Source: Asticcacaulis sp. YBE204
GTDB taxonomy: Bacteria; Pseudomonadota; Alphaproteobacteria; Caulobacterales; Caulobacteraceae
Direction of reading: 5' to 3'
DNA: 64,000 nucleotides
NCBI RefSeq assembly: GCF_000495855.1
Contig: NZ_AWGF01000013.1
Location: forward strand, 1-64,000
In this document: piece after piece, positions 55,487-64,000 of the stretch
Numbering within the stretch: position 1 is the stretch's first letter
Layout of the letters: every line of letters begins with the position of its first letter
The notes under the pieces: model-generated
Told to the model about the DNA's origin: nothing
The model's input: the letters and a program-made list of their open reading frames with translations, nothing else
The model's database searches: none
Program-made: the position numbers and the translations under genes

Positions 55487-56352
55487 AGCTTCGTCCCCAG
55501 CATGACCAGCCAGCGGATGCCGCCAATGGCGACGATGGCGAACATCAACCCGTCCACGCGATCGAGCAGACCGCCATGGCCGGGGATCAGCGCGCCGGAA
55601 TCCTTGACGCCATACCGGCGTTTCAGCATCGATTCCCACAGGTCGCCACCCATGGTCGCAAAGGCGACCAGCAGTCCGACGATCAGCGCCGCCGTATTGG
55701 ACTGGAAAAGGTCCGTCAGGTCGGCCAGAGCACCCGAGGTCAGCATCCCCGCAATCATGCCGCCCGCAAAGCCCGCCCAGGTCTTGTTCGGCGAATATTT
55801 AGCCCATAACTTCGGTCCACCGATCAGCTTGCCGAATATATAAGCCGCGCTGTCCGCCGCCCAGGCGATGAGAAACGCGAAAAACACCCAATAGACGCCG
55901 TTGTGGGTTTCCCTAAGCCAGATCAGGACCAGAGCGGGCCAGCCGATATAGAAAGCCCCATAGGCCGCATCGAGGTACGGACCTTTGAGACGGCGAAAAT
56001 AGAGGCCCGCACACACGGTTCCGAAGCTCAAAACCGCAATGCCCGCCACGATGTTCGACAGATAAACCGTAAATACCGCTGAAAGTACCGCCAAGGTGAT
56101 TGCCACTGCCATGCGGTTGGGCCATTTCGGTGCCGCCATGGCCGACCATTCAAGGCTGAGAAAGGCCACACCGACGCTGATCAACAGCAGGAACGGCCAG
56201 CGGCTCAGGCCAAACGGCAGATTTAGTTCACCCATCCAGATGATGCCCAGCACCGTCGGAATAAGCACGGCGGCAGACGCCACGCGAAACAGCAGTTCGC
56301 GCGAGGATTTCTTCGGTTTGAGTGTCGTCGACCCGGTATCAGGCTGGGACAT
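55483..56352 (-). CDS. cdsA: Phosphatidate cytidylyltransferase
   Basis: A 289-residue inner-membrane enzyme making CDP-diacylglycerol, the branch point of phospholipid synthesis. About eight hydrophobic segments are visible, and the C-terminal family signature reads KRRYGVKDSGALIPGHGG with LDRVDG after it. I chose the ATG at 56352, preceded by GAGGCGGG and overlapping uppS by 14 bp; a longer start at 56385 lies deeper in uppS. Confidence 0.95.
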   Translation of the reverse strand: MSQPDTGSTTLKPKKSSRELLFRVASAAVLIPTVLGIIWMGELNLPFGLSRWPFLLLISVGVAFLSLEWSAMAAPKWPNRMAVAITLAVLSAVFTVYLSNIVAGIAVLSFGTVCAGLYFRRLKGPYLDAAYGAFYIGWPALVLIWLRETHNGVYWVFFAFLIAWAADSAAYIFGKLIGGPKLWAKYSPNKTWAGFAGGMIAGMLTSGALADLTDLFQSNTAALIVGLLVAFATMGGDLWESMLKRRYGVKDSGALIPGHGGLLDRVDGLMFAIVAIGGIRWLVMLGTKL

Positions 56353-57106
56353 GACCCGCCTCGACCGCGCCGAAACGCCGCTCACGCCGGTAATAGATGT
56401 CCAGCGCCGCCTTCAGGGCATCGCCGTCGTAGTCGGGCCACAGGATGTCCTGAAAAACGAACTCGGCATAGGCGGCTTCCCAGAGCAGGAAATTCGACAG
56501 ACGATGTTCACCCGATGTACGGACAACCAGATCGAGCGTCGGCAAACCGTGCGTTGACAATAATCCGCCGAAATTTTCCGGCGTCAGATCGTCCACACGC
56601 GCGGCACCTGACTGTACCTGCGCCGCAAACGTCTTCGCCGCCTCGACGATATCGGCCTGAGCCCCATAGTTCAGGGCGACCTGAAGGAAAAAGCGCGAAT
56701 TATGCTTCGTGCGTTCGTGGGCATCGTGAATGCAGGACAGAATATCCGCGGGCAGACCGGCCTGCTGACCGATGATGCGGACGCAGACCCCGGCGCGCTC
56801 CAGACGGTCGAGATCAGACTTGATGAAGGCCTTGAGAAGCCCCATCAGGTCGGAAACTTCCGCCGCCGGACGACGCCAGTTCTCGGTTGAAAAGGCGAAC
56901 ACCGTCATGTGGGTAACGCCCAGATCGCCCGCCGCCGTGATCGTCTTTTTCAGCGCGTCGACCCCGGCCTTGTGCCCGAAGGTGCGCATCTGATGGCGCG
57001 CCTTGGCCCAGCGGCCGTTGCCGTCCATGATGATCGCAACGTGAAGCGGCGCGCCTCCTGCGGGCGCGGCCTTACCTTCGGCGATATGGTCCGGCCCTGA
57101 GGGCAT
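56339..57106 (-). CDS. uppS: Isoprenyl transferase (undecaprenyl diphosphate synthase type)
   Basis: A 255-residue cis-prenyltransferase elongating farnesyl diphosphate to the C55 carrier for peptidoglycan and other polymers. The catalytic aspartate lies in IIMDGNGRWAK, followed by GHKAGVDAL and VFAFSTENWRRP. The C-terminal DLVVRTSGEHRLSNFLLWE block is typical. It begins 48 bp after frr. Confidence 0.96.
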   Translation of the reverse strand: MPSGPDHIAEGKAAPAGGAPLHVAIIMDGNGRWAKARHQMRTFGHKAGVDALKKTITAAGDLGVTHMTVFAFSTENWRRPAAEVSDLMGLLKAFIKSDLDRLERAGVCVRIIGQQAGLPADILSCIHDAHERTKHNSRFFLQVALNYGAQADIVEAAKTFAAQVQSGAARVDDLTPENFGGLLSTHGLPTLDLVVRTSGEHRLSNFLLWEAAYAEFVFQDILWPDYDGDALKAALDIYYRRERRFGAVEAGHVPA

Positions 57107-57154
57107 GAACGCGACTTCCCTTATGACGTGATGACAGGCAGGTTCAGGGAAATC

Positions 57155-57712
57155 CTAGACCTGCATGATCTCCGCTTCCTTGACCTTGAGCAATTCGTCG
57201 ATGCGCTTGATCGCTTCATCGGTGAACTTCTGCACTTCGGTCGTCATCTTCTTTTGTTCGTCCTCGGAAATAACCGAGTCCTTTTCGGCCTTTTTGAGGT
57301 CGTCATTAGCGTCGCGACGAACATTGCGTACGGCCACGCGCTTTTCTTCGGCATATTTGCCGGCGATCTTGGCCAGTTCCTTGCGGCGCTCTTCGGTCAG
57401 CGGCGGGATCGGCACGCGCAGGGTCTGACCGTCGGTGATCGGGTTGAGGCCCAGACCGGCGTTGCGAATCGCTTTTTCGACCGGCGTGACCAGACCCTTG
57501 TCCCAGACATTGACGCTGATCATGCGCGGTTCCGGCACCGATATCGCGGCGCAGGACAGGATCGACATCGACGAACCGTAAGCGTCGACCATGATGCCTT
57601 CCAGCAGGCCCGACGAGGCGCGCCCGGTGCGCAGACCGCCGAAGTCTTCCTTGAGCGACAGCACGGACTTGTCCATGCGATCCTTGAATTTATTGAGTTC
57701 GGGTTTGCTCAT
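57155..57712 (-). CDS. frr: Ribosome recycling factor
   Basis: A 185-residue protein that splits post-termination ribosomes with EF-G. The hallmark blocks [14 protein letters not shown] and [20 protein letters not shown] are present, and the helical C-terminus ends KEAEIMQV. It lies 39 bp after pyrH on the minus strand, the conserved order. Confidence 0.97.
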   Translation of the reverse strand: MSKPELNKFKDRMDKSVLSLKEDFGGLRTGRASSGLLEGIMVDAYGSSMSILSCAAISVPEPRMISVNVWDKGLVTPVEKAIRNAGLGLNPITDGQTLRVPIPPLTEERRKELAKIAGKYAEEKRVAVRNVRRDANDDLKKAEKDSVISEDEQKKMTTEVQKFTDEAIKRIDELLKVKEAEIMQV

Positions 57713-57751
57713 TGTATGTCTCTGCTTAAGTATTTGGCAGTTGGAGCGGCC

Positions 57752-58480
57752 TCAGGCCTGCTCGGAAATAACGGTGTGAACGCCCTGACCGGTGATGACT
57801 TTCTTCAGAGCGCCGGGCTCGCGAATCGAAAACACGACGATGGGAATATCGTTTTCGCGCATCAGCGACACGGCGGACGCATCCATGACGCGCAGATCTT
57901 TGGACAAAACATCCATATAGCTAAGGCGTTCATAACGCTCCGCCGAAGGGTCTTTTTTCGGATCGGCGGTATAGACGCCATCGACCGATGTGCCCTTGAA
58001 CAAAGCATCGCAGTTCATTTCCGCCGCGCGCAGGGCCGCCGCCGTATCGGTCGTGAAATAGGGTGCGCCCGTACCGGCGGCAAAGATCACTACGCGGCCT
58101 TTTTCGAGGTGACGCATGGCGCGGCGACGCACGAAGGGCTCGCAAACGGCATTCATCTGGATCGCCGACTGCACCCGCGTATCGACATCGAGCTTTTCAA
58201 GCGCGTTCTGCATGGCCAGCGCGTTCATGACGGTCGCCAACATGCCCATATAGTCGGCGCTGGAGCGTTCCATCCCAACCGCCGCCTTCGACAGACCACG
58301 GAAAATATTACCGCCGCCGATAACCAGGCACAGCTCTACGCCCATGCGGGCGACCTCAGCCACCTCTTCGGCCACGGCCTTGACGGTGTTCATGTCGATG
58401 CCGAAACCCTGCTCGCCCATCAGCACTTCGCCCGAAATTTTCAGGAGGATGCGTTTGTAGGTCGGGCTGGCGTCGGTCAT
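57752..58480 (-). CDS. pyrH: UMP kinase
   Basis: A 242-residue hexameric kinase of the amino-acid-kinase fold phosphorylating UMP. The opening [18 protein letters not shown] and the [12 protein letters not shown] and [15 protein letters not shown] blocks are diagnostic. GAGAG lies 6 bp before the ATG at 58480; a start four codons earlier is less likely. A terminator after tsf separates it from rpsB-tsf, so it likely has its own promoter. Confidence 0.96.
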   Translation of the reverse strand: MTDASPTYKRILLKISGEVLMGEQGFGIDMNTVKAVAEEVAEVARMGVELCLVIGGGNIFRGLSKAAVGMERSSADYMGMLATVMNALAMQNALEKLDVDTRVQSAIQMNAVCEPFVRRRAMRHLEKGRVVIFAAGTGAPYFTTDTAAALRAAEMNCDALFKGTSVDGVYTADPKKDPSAERYERLSYMDVLSKDLRVMDASAVSLMRENDIPIVVFSIREPGALKKVITGQGVHTVISEQA

Positions 58481-58563
58481 GGGTACTCTCAAAAGTCAGG
58501 CTGGGGGTGAATCAAACCAGATTGGCGGATGGTCTAAACCAGTTTCTTCTCTTTGAACAGAGA

Positions 58564-58596
58564 AAGGGCGCAGACACCCTGCGGTGCTGCGCCCTT
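58564..58596 (-). terminator. Terminator of tsf
   Basis: AAGGGCGCAG with CACC pairs with GGTG and CTGCGCCCTT (14 bp, one bulged A) around a CTGC loop. On the minus strand a T/C-rich tail follows. It lies about 20 bp after the tsf stop. Confidence 0.8.
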
Positions 58597-58618
58597 AAAC
58601 CGTGCTGAGATCAAAAGA

Positions 58619-59524
58619 TCAAGCGTTACCGCTCATCATCGAAGCGACTTCGGCGGCGAAATCGTCCACCTTCTTTTCCACGCCTTCGCCGAGAGCGAGA
58701 CGGGTGAAGCCGGTGACGGCAACGTCGGTGCCGAGCGTCTTGGCCGTGTCGGCAATCAGTTGCTTCACGGTCTGATCCGGGTTCATGACGAAGGGCTGCT
58801 CAAGCAGAACGACTTCGCGCTGGAACTTCGAGATCTGACCGTCGACGATCTTGGTGATCATCGCTTCCGGCTTGCCTTCTTCGCGCGCCTTTTCCGTCAG
58901 GATGGTGCGCTCACGCTCGACCGCCGCCGGGTCGAGGTCGTCGGACGACAGCGACAGCGGCTGGGTGGCGGCGATGTGCATGGCGATCTTGCGGCCCATG
59001 TCGTTCAGAGCTTCGACATCGCCCGCCGATTCGACGGCCACCAGAACGGCGATGCGGCCGAGGTTCGGCGCGATCGCGTTATGGATGTACGAAGCGACAA
59101 CGCCTTGCGAGACGGTGTGCTTGGCCATGCGGCGAACGACCATGTTCTCACCGATATTGGCGATGAGGTTGGTGATTTCGTCGTTGACGGCTTCCTGAAC
59201 GGCTTCCGGAGCGTCGGCCGCCAGACCGGCCTGAGCGGCATTGCGCGCCAGGTTCTGGAACAGCTCGTTACGCGACACGAAGTCGGTTTCGGCGTTCACT
59301 TCGACGGCCACCGAGGTCGTGCCGTTCGAGGCGACGGCCACGAGGCCTTCAGCGGCGACGCGGTCGGCCTTCTTGGCAGCCTTGGACAGGCCCTTGGTGC
59401 GCAGCCAGTCCATCGAGACTTCGACATTGCCGTCGTTCTCGGACAGGGCCTTCTTGCAATCCATCATGCCGGCGCCGGACTTTTCGCGCAGTTCCTTAAC
59501 GAGTGCAGCAGTGATTTCCGCCAT
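58619..59524 (-). CDS. tsf: Elongation factor Ts
   Basis: A 301-residue nucleotide-exchange factor for EF-Tu. The N-terminal [20 protein letters not shown] with MMDCKKAL and the [13 protein letters not shown] block are signatures. GGAGGA lies 6 bp before the ATG at 59524, the strongest ribosome-binding site in this part. It follows rpsB after a gap with two hairpins. Confidence 0.97.
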   Translation of the reverse strand: MAEITAALVKELREKSGAGMMDCKKALSENDGNVEVSMDWLRTKGLSKAAKKADRVAAEGLVAVASNGTTSVAVEVNAETDFVSRNELFQNLARNAAQAGLAADAPEAVQEAVNDEITNLIANIGENMVVRRMAKHTVSQGVVASYIHNAIAPNLGRIAVLVAVESAGDVEALNDMGRKIAMHIAATQPLSLSSDDLDPAAVERERTILTEKAREEGKPEAMITKIVDGQISKFQREVVLLEQPFVMNPDQTVKQLIADTAKTLGTDVAVTGFTRLALGEGVEKKVDDFAAEVASMMSGNA

Positions 59525-59553
59525 GGAATCCTCCATAAATCTTAAAAAGCTAA

Positions 59554-59581
59554 ACCCTCGGCGGCTCCTTAGCCCGAGGGT
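59554..59581 (-). promoter_or_regulatory. Hairpin in the rpsB-tsf gap (near tsf)
   Basis: ACCCTCGG (59554-59561) pairs with CCGAGGGT (59574-59581). It lies about 30 bp before the tsf start, in the leader, and could influence tsf expression. Confidence 0.4.
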
Positions 59582-59599
59582 GTGACAGGTATGTAAAGA

Positions 59600-59624
59600 C
59601 GGAGCCTGATTTACTCAGGCTCCG
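59600..59624 (-). terminator. Terminator-like hairpin after rpsB
   Basis: CGGAGCCTGA (59600-59609) pairs with TCAGGCTCCG (59615-59624) around a 5-nt loop. An overlapping inverted repeat (59607-59619 with 59635-59647) offers an alternative fold reaching the rpsB stop codon. It probably lowers tsf transcription relative to rpsB or processes the message. Confidence 0.55.
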
Positions 59625-59645
59625 CTTTTAGCGTCCCTGAGTAAA

Positions 59646-60413
59646 TTAGGCTTCGCTGGCTTCTTCAGCGAGCAGGGCCGGCTCGACCGGAGCTTCCGAA
59701 GCACCGAGATCGATACCCGAAGCCGACTGACCGGCGGCCAGACCGTCAAGGACGGCGTCGGCGATCAGGTCGCAATACAGTTGCAGCGCACGGGCGGCGT
59801 CGTCGTTGCCCGGAACCGGATAGGTGATGCCGTCCGGATCGGAGTTCGAGTCGAGGATGCCGATCACCGGGATATTCAGCTTGCGGGCTTCCTGGATGGC
59901 GATCGATTCCTTGTTGGTGTCGATCACGAACATCAGGTCGGGGATACCGCCCATGTCCTTGATGCCGCCCAGCGACAGTTCCAGCTTCTCACGCTCGCGC
60001 GTCAGGGTCAGCAGTTCCTTCTTGGCGCGGCCCGACGGGTTGTCGAGGACCTGCTCCAGCTCGCGCAGACGGGCGATCGAACCGGAAATGGTGCGCCAGT
60101 TGGTCAGCGTGCCGCCCAGCCAACGGTGGTTGACATAGTACTGAGCCGAACGCTTGGCAGCGACCGAAACCGGACCGGCGGCCTGACGCTTGGTGCCGAC
60201 GAACAGGACGCGGCCACCGTTGGCGGCAACTTCACGCACCTTCAGCAGGGCCTGATGGAACAGCGGCAGGGTTTGCGACAGGTCGATGATGTGGATGTTG
60301 GAACGCGAACCGAAGAGGTAACGCTCCATCTTCGGGTTCCAGCGGTGGGTCTGGTGACCAAAGTGCGTGCCGGCTTCAAGCAGGGCGCGCATAGACAGTT
60401 CAGGCATAGCCAT
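59646..60413 (-). CDS. rpsB: 30S ribosomal protein S2
   Basis: A 255-residue ribosomal protein. The N-terminus [20 protein letters not shown], the [11 protein letters not shown] and [13 protein letters not shown] blocks and [17 protein letters not shown] are all typical. AAGGAAG precedes the ATG at 60413; an upstream in-frame start would add 50 unconserved residues. The acidic Ala/Glu tail is common in alphaproteobacteria. Confidence 0.97.
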   Translation of the reverse strand: MAMPELSMRALLEAGTHFGHQTHRWNPKMERYLFGSRSNIHIIDLSQTLPLFHQALLKVREVAANGGRVLFVGTKRQAAGPVSVAAKRSAQYYVNHRWLGGTLTNWRTISGSIARLRELEQVLDNPSGRAKKELLTLTREREKLELSLGGIKDMGGIPDLMFVIDTNKESIAIQEARKLNIPVIGILDSNSDPDGITYPVPGNDDAARALQLYCDLIADAVLDGLAAGQSASGIDLGASEAPVEPALLAEEASEA

Positions 60414-60500
60414 GTGAATCTTCCTTTTTAATTCCGATAGACCTCCGCGGACAAAAAGCACCGGCAAAACCGGAACCTCGGAACGGTTGAACGTCAAAAC

Positions 60501-60519
60501 CGTCTTTGAAACAAAGACG
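60501..60519 (-). promoter_or_regulatory. Hairpin in the rpsB leader
   Basis: CGTCTTTG and CAAAGACG form an 8-bp stem with a 3-nt loop, about 90 bp before the rpsB ATG. Ribosomal-protein S2 controls its own leader in other bacteria; whether this hairpin belongs to such a site is unknown. Confidence 0.35.
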
Positions 60520-60580
60520 ATAAAGACGCCCACCCGCGCATCCGCGTGTGAGATGGTGCGCAACTAGGCACAATCGACGA

Positions 60581-60598
60581 TAAAATCAAGCGATTTTA
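60581..60598 (-). terminator. Weak hairpin after dnaE
   Basis: TAAAATC-AAGC-GATTTTA, a 7-bp AT-rich stem, lies 91 bp beyond the dnaE stop. It is a candidate dnaE transcript end; it could equally be part of the rpsB promoter. Confidence 0.3.
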
Positions 60599-60688
60599 GG
60601 CTGATCGGCCAAAAAGTGCGGCACCTTGGGTTGATACTGCGATGGAAGGCAACCCGATACAGATGAAACGGCTTTTAAATCGTCTCTT

Positions 60689-64000
<3,312 letters not shown>

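Overview
This window is an ordinary chromosomal stretch of a GC-rich alphaproteobacterium, most likely a member of the Caulobacteraceae. An Asticcacaulis-like genome is my best guess, inferred from gene content and remembered synteny, not from a search. Supporting signs are a lipoyl-bearing PdhB, LpxI in place of LpxH, GTTC-N7-GTTC LexA boxes in front of lexA, and the gene order of the lpx/bam/rps block. Apart from the partial dnaE at the right edge, every gene lies fully inside the window.

Region 1 (1-9.7 kb) holds a Kef/YbaL-type antiporter, a GPH-family sugar symporter overlapping mazG and a TolB-like beta-propeller gene. An HxlR-type regulator is followed by a coupled membrane protein and ABC ATPase. 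Next come Fe superoxide dismutase, a stand-alone CinA amidase and an AT-richer DUF1835/DUF3658 gene that looks inserted.

Region 2 (9.7-18 kb) has a Coq10/RatA-like START protein, lipA, a lipoprotein alpha/beta hydrolase and an Aas-like AMP-binding enzyme. A metal-uptake cassette follows: DUF2946 protein, TonB-dependent receptor, PepSY reductase. A 49-residue lipoprotein gene overlaps the end of that cassette, and a tandem 23-bp repeat and a 98-bp palindromic element sit just beyond.

Region 3 (18-31 kb) is central metabolism and housekeeping on the minus strand: pdhA-pdhB-pdhC-lpdA, ftsB, eno, rpmF, RidA, pyrG, secG and tpiA, with two small secreted proteins.

Region 4 (31-45.3 kb) holds a PpiD-type chaperone overlapping trpE, then trpG-trpD-trpC, lexA with two SOS boxes, a small membrane protein, comEC, gltX with an AT-rich 3' end, gltA, and a serine beta-lactamase-like gene followed by a frameshifted lipocalin-like gene.

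Region 5 (45.4-64 kb) is the envelope-biogenesis and translation block. Reading in transcription order on the minus strand: dnaE, rpsB-tsf, pyrH-frr-uppS-cdsA-dxr-rseP-bamA-skp-lpxD-fabZ-lpxA-lpxI-lpxB. It links translation factors, isoprenoid and phospholipid precursors, outer-membrane protein assembly and lipid A synthesis.

I found no convincing undescribed multi-gene system. The best leads are the frameshifted gene at 44 kb, the palindromic and tandem repeats at 18 kb, the HxlR/ABC module, the metal cassette with its micro-lipoprotein, a shared GAAC-N3-GTTC operator-like dyad in front of two unrelated genes, and the compositional break inside gltX.
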